64,000 nucleotides of DNA from Bradyrhizobium archetypum (GTDB lineage Bacteria > Pseudomonadota > Alphaproteobacteria > Rhizobiales > Xanthobacteraceae), in the NCBI RefSeq assembly GCF_013114835.1, contig NZ_JAAVLW010000014.1, forward strand, positions 1-64,000, given 5' to 3'. The notes under the pieces are model-generated. The model did not search any database. It was not told the DNA's origin and saw nothing but the letters and a program-made list of their open reading frames with translations. Shown piece after piece: positions 34,841 to 42,807 of the stretch; the first letter of the stretch is position 1, and every line of letters begins with the position of its first letter. Made by a program: the position numbers and the translations under genes.

Positions 34841-35653
34841 ATGGTCGCGGGGGTAAAGAAAAAAAGTGACTCGCCGAGTCGATATAGAAAGCCGAACGCG
34901 CTGAAACACGGGGGCTTCTCCCGTATGGAGCTGTTTCCTTGGGAGAATTCCGCAGAATTCGAAAAACTTCATCGTGACCTGATCGATCAGTACCAGCCGC
35001 GAGGGCCACTTCAAGAGGACTGCATTCAATCAGTCGCTTCCTTCATGTGGCGCAAACGGCGAATCCGAGACAAGCGGCGCTTTGACACTCAAGCGGCCCT
35101 CGAGCGTGTCGAAAATGCGGTCCTGTGGGATCAGCCGCCACCGCTCATGGACAAGAATCAGGAAATAACGATGTACCGGTTGACAAATGGGTCGTCTGAA
35201 TTGCGGCCGCACGCGCTCGACGATTATCAGCGCCTCATGGCCTTCAGTTGTGCTCTTTACCGCGATCGGAGCAAGTCTAGCGTATCCATGATCGTCGACT
35301 TCCTGCCGAAGGAATTTAAAGAACACCTCAAGGAAAAGGTGCCTGGCGATGCCTACGAAACTGCCACGCAGTGGATCGTCGCGCTGAAGGAGGAAGTAGA
35401 TGGTGTGCTTTTGCCAATGGTGCGGAAGCGTCAGCCGAAATCGGATTGCTACGCCGAGACGGCCGCTAACTTCCTCACCAACGAACGATTGATGGCCGAT
35501 TTAGATATTGAAGAACGTTTCGATGCAGGCATCGACCGGGCACTAAAACGTCTGTTCAGCCTGAAAGCGGCCGAACAGCTCGATAGACCTCGGGTTGTTG
35601 AATCGAAACCGCCTCCGCGTTTGCAGCAGACGCTGTCCGCGGAGGAACAGTAG
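34841..35653 (+). CDS. hypothetical protein with NALKHG motif (mobile-element associated)
   Basis: A 270-residue soluble protein beginning with a basic stretch and RKPNALKHGGFSRMELFPWE. The NALKHG pattern is seen in small-terminase-like or transposon-associated proteins of alphaproteobacteria. The rest is helical and charged (EFEKLHRDLIDQYQPRGPLQ, SVASFMWRKRRIRDKRRFDT). No catalytic motif is evident. It appears intact, and it is the last gene of the accessory segment before the PaaK-like gene. Function unknown; DNA binding is a guess from its composition. Confidence 0.65.
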   Translation: MVAGVKKKSDSPSRYRKPNALKHGGFSRMELFPWENSAEFEKLHRDLIDQYQPRGPLQEDCIQSVASFMWRKRRIRDKRRFDTQAALERVENAVLWDQPPPLMDKNQEITMYRLTNGSSELRPHALDDYQRLMAFSCALYRDRSKSSVSMIVDFLPKEFKEHLKEKVPGDAYETATQWIVALKEEVDGVLLPMVRKRQPKSDCYAETAANFLTNERLMADLDIEERFDAGIDRALKRLFSLKAAEQLDRPRVVESKPPPRLQQTLSAEEQ

Positions 35654-35799
35654 CTGGAGGTGTTTTAATACCATAGAACCTTCATCATGACGGTTGAAGA
35701 AATCGGCGATGCAAGATATGCGAGCAAAATCACAAGATGAAATGTGTAAGTTATTGAAAACATAAGGAGGTATTGTCCAGTCGCCTCTTGATAAATCGC

Positions 35800-37026
35800 T
35801 CAGGTGCGCTCGTCCGCAATCACCTTGCCGTCGTTAGGTAACGAACCTGCAGTGACCAATTCGACATTGCCGCCGAGCTTCGTCACCGCGCGCAGCGTTG
35901 CCGCGAGTTCGCCCTGTAGCGTCCCGCCAGCCAATGCCGACTCCGCCTTCAGCGTCATCACATCTGTCTCGCCGGACCGCGTGACCACGAGGCGGAGCCG
36001 TCCGAGTTCGGGATGGCGCTTGCCGATCTCGGCGATCTGCTCGGGCCGGACAAACATGCCCTTGATCTTGGTCGTCTGGTCAGCGCGGCCCATCCAGCCC
36101 TTGATGCGCATGTTGGTGCGCCCGCACGGGCTCGCCCCCGGGAGCGTTGCGCTGAGATCGCCGAGCGCAAGCCTGATCCAGGGGTGATGCGGATCGAGCG
36201 ACGTGACGACGATCTCGCCGACATCGCCGGATGCCACCGGATCGCCGGTGCCGGGCCGCACGATCTCCATGATCAGATCCTCGTTGACGACCATGCCTTC
36301 GCGCGCCGAGGTCTCAAACGCGACCAGGCCGAGATCGGCGGAGCCGAACGCCTGGTAGGCGTCGATGCCGCGCGACTTGACTTCGTCCTGCAGCGATTTC
36401 GGAAAGGCCGCGCCGGAAACCAGCGCGCGCTTGATCGAGGAAAGGTCGCGGCCTGCGCTTGCGGCCGCATCAAGCAGGATCTTGAGGAAATCGGGCGTGC
36501 CACTATAGCCGATCGGACGATAGGCCTCGATCAGCTCGAACTGCTGCTCGGTATTACCGGGGCCGGCCGGGATGACCGCGCAGCCCAGTGCCCGCGCCGA
36601 GGCGTCGAAGATGAAGCCGCCGGGCGTCAGATGATAGCTGAAGGTGTTGAGCACGACGTCGCCGGGCCGGAAGCCGGCCGCGAACAGCGCCCGTGCGCCC
36701 CGCCAGGGGTCGGCGTGAACCGGCTCGGGCTCGAAGATCGGGCCGGGCGAGGTGAACAGCCGTCCGAACGATCCAGGCGGCCCCGCCACGAAGCCGCCGA
36801 AGGGCGGTGCGGCCTTGTGCAGGGCAGGGAGTTCCGACTTGCGTAGCACCGGCAGGCGCGCCAGCGCGGCACGGCTGGTCACGGAACCGGGATCGATGCC
36901 CTTCAGCCGCTCGGCATAGGCCGGTGCGGCCAGCGCCTTGCGCAGCACGTCCGGCAGGCGTGAAAACAGCTCCGCCTCGCGTTTGGCCGGCTCGCGGGTT
37001 TCAAGGGCATCGTAGTGATCGGTCAT
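35800..37026 (-). CDS. phenylacetate-CoA ligase-like adenylating enzyme (PaaK family)
   Basis: The 408-residue protein belongs to the PaaK branch of the AMP-forming ligases, which activate aryl acids to CoA thioesters. Visible are RKSELPALHKAAPPFGGF, GDVVLNTFSYHLTPGGFIFD, the acyl/ATP site GYSGTPDFLKILLD, the QAFGSADLG motif, GDVGEIVVTSLD and WMGRADQTTKIKGMFVRPEQ near the hinge. Length is slightly short of the usual ~430. Similar genes commonly accompany livGHMKF plus acyl-CoA ligase clusters in this group, as here. The substrate is unknown. The AGE-family gene lies between it and livF on the other strand, so it has its own promoter. Confidence 0.85.
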   Translation of the reverse strand: MTDHYDALETREPAKREAELFSRLPDVLRKALAAPAYAERLKGIDPGSVTSRAALARLPVLRKSELPALHKAAPPFGGFVAGPPGSFGRLFTSPGPIFEPEPVHADPWRGARALFAAGFRPGDVVLNTFSYHLTPGGFIFDASARALGCAVIPAGPGNTEQQFELIEAYRPIGYSGTPDFLKILLDAAASAGRDLSSIKRALVSGAAFPKSLQDEVKSRGIDAYQAFGSADLGLVAFETSAREGMVVNEDLIMEIVRPGTGDPVASGDVGEIVVTSLDPHHPWIRLALGDLSATLPGASPCGRTNMRIKGWMGRADQTTKIKGMFVRPEQIAEIGKRHPELGRLRLVVTRSGETDVMTLKAESALAGGTLQGELAATLRAVTKLGGNVELVTAGSLPNDGKVIADERT

Positions 37027-37121
37027 GACTGAGGATTCCGCAACAAGGGGCCGATTGCGTGCCGCCGTCGCCGTGCTATCAGACGGCGGCTACCGGTATT
37101 GCTCGTGTTCTAGGGGGCGCA

Positions 37122-38282
37122 ATGGCTGAAGGACATACCGCTGCGGCAGAAGATGGCGCGGTTTCGGCCGATATCGTTGCCAAGCTGAAGCTTCGCATTG
37201 TTGAGCACTGCTTGCCGCTGTGGTCGACCGAAGGCTGGGACGACAAGGCGGGCGGCTTTATCGATCGGCTTGGTCCGGATGGCCGCGCCGATGCGATGGC
37301 GCCGCGCCGGGTCTTCGTGCAGGCCCGTCAGATCTATTGCTACGCCAAGGCCGCGCAGATGGGCTGGTATCTCGAGGGCCGCGCGATCGCGCTCAAGGGG
37401 CTTGAGCATCTTCTGGCGAAGGCAAAGGCTCCCGACGGCAGACCGGGCTTTGTCCACACGCTGGCGCCTGACGGCGCCACGCTGGACCCGCTGCGCGATT
37501 CCTACGACCACGCCTTTATCCTGCTCGCCCTTGCTGCCGTTTACGGTCTTGATCGCGATGCGCAGATCCGCACCGAGATCGACGCATTGTGCCACTTTGT
37601 CGAGACGCAACTGCGCTCGCCACATGGTGGGGTCCACGAAGGATTGCCGATTTCGCTGCCGCGCCGGCAGAACCCGCAGATGCATCTGTTCGAGGCGATG
37701 ATTGCCGCGTTCGACGCAACACATGATCTTGTGTTCCAGAACCGGGCCGGCAACTTCTTCAGCCTGTTTCTGGCCAACCTCTACGACAAGCCGCGACAGG
37801 TGCTGGGCGAATATTTCGAGGAAGACTGGTCGAAGATCGAGCCTATCTGCGTCGAACCGGGGCACCAGGCGGAGTGGGCATGGCTGCTCAGAGGCTTTGA
37901 GCGCATCACCGGTTGCCCCACGGGGCGCTACCGCGGCGAATTGCTGGCAACCGCGCTGCGCTATCGCGATGCCGCGACGGGATGCCTGATCGACGAGGGT
38001 GACGCCAACGGCAATATCCGGCGGCACACGCGCCGGCTGTGGCCGCAGACCGAAATTGCAAAAGCGTGGATCGCGCAGGCCGAGTCGGGCGAGGCGGGGG
38101 CTGCGGATGAAGCGCGCGCGGCGTTGGCGCGGCTTGAACGGCATTACCTCAGCCACCCCGTGGCAGGCGGCTGGTACGACCAGTTCGACCGCGAGGGCAA
38201 CTCGCTGGTCGCTACCATTCCTGCGTCTTCGTTCTATCATGTTCTCTGCGCAGTCACGGAAGCGGAGCAGGTGCTCGCTTAG
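37122..38282 (+). CDS. AGE-family epimerase/isomerase (mannose isomerase-like)
   Basis: The 386-residue protein fits the N-acylglucosamine 2-epimerase (AGE) superfamily with an (alpha/alpha)6 barrel. Conserved pieces are GGFIDRLGPDG, RRVFVQARQIYCYAKAAQMG, DSYDHAFILLALAAVYG, RQNPQMHLFEAMIAAF, EPGHQAEWAWLLRGFE and RRLWPQTEIAKAWIAQ, with the family's catalytic histidines in the EPGHQ region. Bacterial members interconvert mannose, fructose or their phosphates. A supply role for GDP-mannose sugars (gmd-fcl nearby) is attractive but inferred. ATG 37122 opens the protein-like part; the longer frame upstream does not. Confidence 0.8.
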   Translation: MAEGHTAAAEDGAVSADIVAKLKLRIVEHCLPLWSTEGWDDKAGGFIDRLGPDGRADAMAPRRVFVQARQIYCYAKAAQMGWYLEGRAIALKGLEHLLAKAKAPDGRPGFVHTLAPDGATLDPLRDSYDHAFILLALAAVYGLDRDAQIRTEIDALCHFVETQLRSPHGGVHEGLPISLPRRQNPQMHLFEAMIAAFDATHDLVFQNRAGNFFSLFLANLYDKPRQVLGEYFEEDWSKIEPICVEPGHQAEWAWLLRGFERITGCPTGRYRGELLATALRYRDAATGCLIDEGDANGNIRRHTRRLWPQTEIAKAWIAQAESGEAGAADEARAALARLERHYLSHPVAGGWYDQFDREGNSLVATIPASSFYHVLCAVTEAEQVLA

Positions 38283-38299
38283 AGCCAGATGGATGGCGC

Positions 38300-39139
38300 T
38301 CACAGCCACCGCTTTCGTCGCTTGAAGCTTTTCAGGTTCTTGAAGCTCTTGCGCTGGTCACCGGCACCGCCGAGGTAGAATTCCTTGACGTCCTCATTGT
38401 CGCGCAATTCGTCGGCCGTGCCGTCGAGCACCACCTTGCCCTGTTCCATGATGTAGCCATGGCTCGCGACCGACAGCGCCGCGCGCGCGTTCTGCTCCAC
38501 TAGCAGGATGGTGACGCCGAGGTCGCGGTTGATTTCCTTGATGATGGAGAAGACTTCCTTGACCAGCAGCGGCGACAGGCCCATCGACGGCTCGTCCATC
38601 AGGATCATCTTAGGCCGCGCCATCAGCGCTCGGCCGATCGCCAGCATCTGCTGTTCGCCGCCGGAGAGATAGCCGGCAAGCCCGGTGCGCTCCTTCAGAC
38701 GCGGGAAATATCTGAACACCATGTCGATATCGTCGGTGATCTCATTGTCGGTGCGGGTGAAGGCGCCGAGCTTCAAGTTTTCGATCGACGTCATGTCGGC
38801 GATGATGCGGCGTCCCTCCATCACCTGGAAAATGCCGCGGCGGACGATTCTGTCGGGATCGATGCCGTTGATGCGCTCGCCGTCGAACAGGATCTCGCCG
38901 CGAATGACTTCACCGTCCTCGGTCTTGAGCAGGCCGGAAATCGCTTTCAATGTCGTCGATTTGCCGGCGCCGTTGGCGCCGAGCAGCGCCACGATCGCGC
39001 CCTTCGGCACCTCGAGGCTTAAGCCCCGCAACACCAGGATGACCTTGTCATAGACTACCTCGATGTTGCGCACGCTGAGCAGCGGAGCGGCTTGCGCGGT
39101 CGTCTTCGCAGGGCGGTTGAGTTCGGTTGCTTCAGTCAT
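38300..39139 (-). CDS. livF: branched-chain-type ABC transporter ATPase LivF (system 1)
   Basis: The 279-residue ATPase powers a Liv-type importer at the inner membrane. It has Walker A (LLGANGAGKSTTLKAIS), the Q-loop region FQVMEGRRIIADMT, signature LSGGEQQMLAIGRALMA, Walker B (ILMDEPSMGLSP) and the switch His replaced by the usual VEQN. ATG 39139 has AGGA eight bases upstream; the open frame to 39214 is not needed. A lysine-rich C-terminal extension (RKSFKNLKSFKRRKRW) is unusual in length. It ends the minus-strand operon livG-ligase-livH-livM-livK-livF. Confidence 0.93.
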   Translation of the reverse strand: MTEATELNRPAKTTAQAAPLLSVRNIEVVYDKVILVLRGLSLEVPKGAIVALLGANGAGKSTTLKAISGLLKTEDGEVIRGEILFDGERINGIDPDRIVRRGIFQVMEGRRIIADMTSIENLKLGAFTRTDNEITDDIDMVFRYFPRLKERTGLAGYLSGGEQQMLAIGRALMARPKMILMDEPSMGLSPLLVKEVFSIIKEINRDLGVTILLVEQNARAALSVASHGYIMEQGKVVLDGTADELRDNEDVKEFYLGGAGDQRKSFKNLKSFKRRKRWL

Positions 39140-39191
39140 GTTCTTCATCCTGGCGTTAGTAGTGGAGCGCGCTTTCACTCCACCCATCGCC

Positions 39192-39311
39192 GTCATCACC
39201 CGCCTTGTGCGCAATTGCGCACTGAAGCGGGTGATCCAGCATTCCAGAGCCGCCTGCGATCGACCGAGGTGGCTGCGGCGTACTGGATCCCCCGCTTTCG
39301 CGGAGGATGAC
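39192..39311. repeat. palindromic intergenic repeat between livK and livF (system 1)
   Basis: The element is bounded by GTCATC and GATGAC, with internal palindromes such as TGCGCAATTGCGCA and a CCCGCTTTCGCGG end. Three more elements with the same boundary logic occur at 42684, 56745 and 61380. Such extragenic repeats are widespread in Bradyrhizobium-type genomes and form long hairpins in RNA. Confidence 0.75.
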
Positions 39312-39347
39312 AGTTGAGTGGGAGGCGTCTACTGCCGCCTCCTGACC

Positions 39348-40634
39348 TCACCAACCCAGCCAGTCGGGCTTGCGCGGCAGGTCGATCGTCTTCACCTTCT
39401 CCATCTTGATGGCGCCGTTCTTGACGAGATCGCTAAGCGGGGCGTCGGTCGCGCCGGCAACCTTCATGCGATAGAGATCGACCTTCAGCGTGCCGCGGTG
39501 ATCCGTTTCGGTGAAGGTGGAGGGATTGCAGATGCCTTCGCCGCCGGCCGGCACCCAGTCCTTCTTCTGGTAGAAGCCCTTCTTGACGTTCTCGCCGGTA
39601 GCGCCGCCGTTCTTGGCCGCCCACTCGACCGCTTCCTTCATGTAGAGCGCGGTGCAGACGCCGGCGAGGTAGTGCACGGGACGATAGGCGGTACCGGCCG
39701 CGTCCGACATCTTCGAGATCTCCGTGAACGTTTTCATGCCGGGCGCGTTGCCGCCCCAGGCGATCGCGGTGCGCAGCGGAAACACCACGCCGTCGGCGGC
39801 AGTACCGGCAGCCTTGGCGGCGTTCTCATCCATGCCCCAGACGTTACCGAGAAACTGAACGTCGACGCCGGCTGCCTTGCAGGCGTTGAGCACGGAGATA
39901 TTGGAGCCCGCGGTGTTGCCGAGATAGGCGTAATTGGCGCCCGAACTCTTCAGCGTCAGGCATTGCGCGCTGTAGTCGCCGGGCGTCAACGCGAACACGA
40001 TCGGCGGCAGCACTTCGAACCCGAGGTCGGTGGCAATCGCTTCACCTGCCGCCTTCGGAGCGTTGGGATAGGGGTGGTTGGCGCCCATGTGGACGTATTT
40101 CGGCTTGCCGGACTTGCCCTTGGCCTTCCAGTCCTCGGCGGCCCAGGTCAGCATGCCGCGAAGCGCGTCCGAATAGCTCGGGCCATAGAAGAAGTTATAG
40201 GGCGCGGGCTTGGCTTTGCCGCCGGCGCCGGTCGGATCGGAGAGTGCTGCGGCATAGGAGGCCGAGATGTCGGGGATCTTGTCCTGAGCCAAGAAGCCCG
40301 TCAGTGCCTCGGTGTCGGCGGTGCCCCAGCCGAGAATGGCAGCGACCTTGTCGGCGCCAGACCATTTCTTGTACTGGGCGATGGCACGCGGCACCTGGTA
40401 GCCGTAATCGACGGTGTCGACATTGACCTTCGCGCCGTTGATACCGCCGCTTTTGTTGATCCACGCATAGGTATCCGCGACACCCTGTCCGAACGGCGTT
40501 CCAACGTCCGAGGTCGGTCCCGAATAGTCGGCGAGATGCCCCAAGGAGATCGGCGCCTGGGCCGATGCCGCGGTAGAACCCAACAGCAAAGCGAGCGAGG
40601 CTGTGCTCAACAGTGTCTTCATCGTCATGGACAT
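39348..40634 (-). CDS. livK: ABC transporter substrate-binding protein (system 1)
   Basis: The 428-residue periplasmic protein has a signal peptide (MKTLLSTASLALLLGSTAASA, cut before QAPISLG). The mature part is a type-1 binding fold of the amide/urea/branched-chain family: ISLGHLADYSGPTSDVGTPFG, INKSGGINGAKVNVDTVDYG, VAAILGWGTADTEALTGFLA. It is longer than classical LivK (about 350 aa), like the versions linked with aromatic-acid CoA ligases. It is encoded in the same operon as livG/H/M/F and an acyl-CoA ligase, so the ligand is more likely a carboxylic or aromatic acid than leucine. Confidence 0.9.
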   Translation of the reverse strand: MSMTMKTLLSTASLALLLGSTAASAQAPISLGHLADYSGPTSDVGTPFGQGVADTYAWINKSGGINGAKVNVDTVDYGYQVPRAIAQYKKWSGADKVAAILGWGTADTEALTGFLAQDKIPDISASYAAALSDPTGAGGKAKPAPYNFFYGPSYSDALRGMLTWAAEDWKAKGKSGKPKYVHMGANHPYPNAPKAAGEAIATDLGFEVLPPIVFALTPGDYSAQCLTLKSSGANYAYLGNTAGSNISVLNACKAAGVDVQFLGNVWGMDENAAKAAGTAADGVVFPLRTAIAWGGNAPGMKTFTEISKMSDAAGTAYRPVHYLAGVCTALYMKEAVEWAAKNGGATGENVKKGFYQKKDWVPAGGEGICNPSTFTETDHRGTLKVDLYRMKVAGATDAPLSDLVKNGAIKMEKVKTIDLPRKPDWLGW

Positions 40635-40686
40635 AGTCCTCCCGGTTACTTCTCGAGGTCTTCTCGTTGTCCGTCCCGTTCCGACC

Positions 40687-41760
40687 TCAATGCGAGAACG
40701 GGTAGAGTTTCCAGTATGCCTTGATCTGCCGCCATCGATGCGCGAGTCCGTCCGGCTCGAACACCAGAAAGACGATGATGATCACGCCGATGGCCATCTC
40801 GCGCAAGAAAGCGATGTTATTCTTTAGTCCGAGAAATTGATCGATCGGGCTGTCGCGCAGCGCGACGCTGAGCCATTCCATCGATTCCGGCAGCAGCACC
40901 ATAAACGCGGTGCCCATCAGCGTGCCCATGATCGAGCCGAGCCCGCCGATGATGATCATGGCCAGGAAGATGATCGAACGGTCGATGCCAAAACCCTCGT
41001 TGGAAACTACCTGATTGTAATGCGCATAGAGCGCACCGCCGACCCCGGCAAAGAAGGCGGCAAGCCCGAACGACAGTGTCCGGTATTTTGTCAGGTTGAT
41101 GCCCATGATCTCGGCGGACAGATAATGGTCGCGCACGGCGACCAATGCGCGTCCGTCACGCGAACGGATCAGGTTGGTGACCAGGAGATAGCAGACGATC
41201 ACGTAAGCCAGCACGACATAGAAGTATTGCCTGTCGCCACGCAGCGTGTAGCCGAAGAGCGAGAACGGCTCGGCGCTGGCGGGAACGCTGCCGCCGGTAA
41301 ACCATTCGGCGCGCGCAAAGAAATCAAGCAGGATGTATTGCGCCGCCAGCGTGGCGATCGCCAGATAAAGCCCCTTCAGCCGCGCGGCGGGCAGGCCGAA
41401 GATCAGGCCGACCGCGGCAGTGACCACACCCGCGAGCGGAATGCAGAAGAACACGGGGATGCTGAACTGGTTTGAGAGATAGGCCGAGGTAAAGGCGCCG
41501 AAGCCGAAGAACGCGGCGTGGCCAATCGAGATCTGACCGGTGAAACCGACGACGATGTTGAGGCCGATGGCCGCAATGGCGAAGATACCGATCTGGATCA
41601 ACAGACTAAGGACGTAGGCGCTGACGACATACGGCGCAAAGCAGACCAGCACGATGCCCGCGATCATCGCATTGCGGCTGGTCGGGGTCGGAAACACGGT
41701 GGTATCCGCCGCGTAGGTGGTGCGGAAATCGCCGGCGGGGATGAGGGTCTGGCCTGCCAT
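40687..41760 (-). CDS. livM: Liv-type ABC transporter permease LivM (system 1)
   Basis: A 357-residue permease with about ten membrane helices, including AIAAIGLNIVVGFTGQISIG and HAAFFGFGAFTSAYLSNQFS, the characteristic LivM opening, plus the EAA-like loop ALVAVRDHYLSAEIMGIN. I used ATG 41760 (MAGQTLIPAG); the open frame continues upstream only in the wrong frame of livH. It pairs with LivH to form the channel. The gap to livH is five bases, so they are co-translated. Confidence 0.93.
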   Translation of the reverse strand: MAGQTLIPAGDFRTTYAADTTVFPTPTSRNAMIAGIVLVCFAPYVVSAYVLSLLIQIGIFAIAAIGLNIVVGFTGQISIGHAAFFGFGAFTSAYLSNQFSIPVFFCIPLAGVVTAAVGLIFGLPAARLKGLYLAIATLAAQYILLDFFARAEWFTGGSVPASAEPFSLFGYTLRGDRQYFYVVLAYVIVCYLLVTNLIRSRDGRALVAVRDHYLSAEIMGINLTKYRTLSFGLAAFFAGVGGALYAHYNQVVSNEGFGIDRSIIFLAMIIIGGLGSIMGTLMGTAFMVLLPESMEWLSVALRDSPIDQFLGLKNNIAFLREMAIGVIIIVFLVFEPDGLAHRWRQIKAYWKLYPFSH

Positions 41761-41765
41761 AATGT

Positions 41766-42659
41766 TTAGATCCGCTCGATATCTTTGGTGCCGAACAGGC
41801 CGTACGGCTTGATCATGAGAATGATGATAAGCGCGTAGAACGGCGCGATCTCGTAGAGATTGCCCCAGTGCAGATATTCGCTGTCGAGAAAGTGCGCGAC
41901 GTTTTCCAATAGGCCGATGATGATGCCGCCGAGCACCGCGCCGCCGACGCTGTCGAGGCCGCCCAGGATCGCCGCCGGAAACACCTTGACGCCATAGGCG
42001 GAGAGCCCGGCCGAGACGCCATTGACGACGGCCACGACGACACCCGCGACGGCGGAGACGGTCGCCGAGATCGCCCAGGCCATCGCGAACACGCTTTTCA
42101 CTGATATGCCGAGCGACTGTGCGACCTGCTGGTTGAAGGCGGTGGCGCGCATCGCAAGGCCGTATTTGGAGAGGCGGAAGAACCACGCCATCCCGATCAT
42201 CATCGCGACCGATACCGCAAGGCTCATCAGATAGACGGTCTGCACCTGCAGGCCAAGGAAATTGACGTTCTGCGTCTGGAAGATGCGCGGGAACGGCTGC
42301 AGGTTGACGCCGAACATCCACTTCATCAGCGCCGAAAACACCGTCGACAGCGCGATCGTCACCATGATCACGGAAATGATCGGCTCGCCGATCATCGGGC
42401 GCAGGATGACGATCTGGATCGCGATGCCGAACAGGAACATGAACACCAACGTGATCGGCATGCCCAGATAGAACGGCACCTGATATTTGGTGAGCAGCCA
42501 CCAGCAAACCCATGCTCCGATCAGCAGCAATTCGCCCTGCGCGAAGTTCACGACCTGCGTCGCCTTGTAGATCAGCACGAACGACATCGCGACCACGCCA
42601 TAAAGCGTGCCGACCACTAGGCCGTTGACGAGGAGCTGGATGAGGAGCTGGGTGTTCAT
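41766..42659 (-). CDS. livH: Liv-type ABC transporter permease LivH (system 1)
   Basis: The 297-residue permease has about eight helices. Its first part, QLLVNGLVVGTLYGVVAMSF and IYKATQVVNFAQGELLLIGA, is the LivH signature; AMRATAFNQQVAQSLGISV is the coupling loop that contacts the ATPases. Length is typical. It lies downstream of the acyl-CoA ligase gene with a repeat-containing gap and just before livM. Confidence 0.94.
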   Translation of the reverse strand: MNTQLLIQLLVNGLVVGTLYGVVAMSFVLIYKATQVVNFAQGELLLIGAWVCWWLLTKYQVPFYLGMPITLVFMFLFGIAIQIVILRPMIGEPIISVIMVTIALSTVFSALMKWMFGVNLQPFPRIFQTQNVNFLGLQVQTVYLMSLAVSVAMMIGMAWFFRLSKYGLAMRATAFNQQVAQSLGISVKSVFAMAWAISATVSAVAGVVVAVVNGVSAGLSAYGVKVFPAAILGGLDSVGGAVLGGIIIGLLENVAHFLDSEYLHWGNLYEIAPFYALIIILMIKPYGLFGTKDIERI

Positions 42660-42683
42660 GCGAAGTCACCAGACGTGCAAGCT

Positions 42684-42772
42684 GTCATCGCCGGGCTTGA
42701 CCCGGCGATCCATCGCCTGAAGAAGCACTTTTTCCGAAGCGGATGGATGCGCGGGTCAAGCCCGCGCATGAC
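42684..42772. repeat. palindromic intergenic repeat between acyl-CoA ligase and livH
   Basis: The sequence begins GTCATCGCCGGGCTTGAC and ends GGTCAAGCCCGCGCATGAC, with two GC-rich palindromes (GCCGGGCTTGACCCGGC, GCGCGGGTCAAGCCCGCGC). It belongs with the copies at 39192, 56745 and 61380. Inside an operon it may modulate RNA stability. Confidence 0.8.
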
Positions 42773-42807
42773 GATCAGTTTTGAGGCGCCGCCGGCAAAC
42801 TTCATCC

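Noticed and set aside
39318..40724. 468-codon plus-strand frame
   Set aside because: It is antisense to the livK gene, which has a signal peptide and a clear family; the frame is a shadow.
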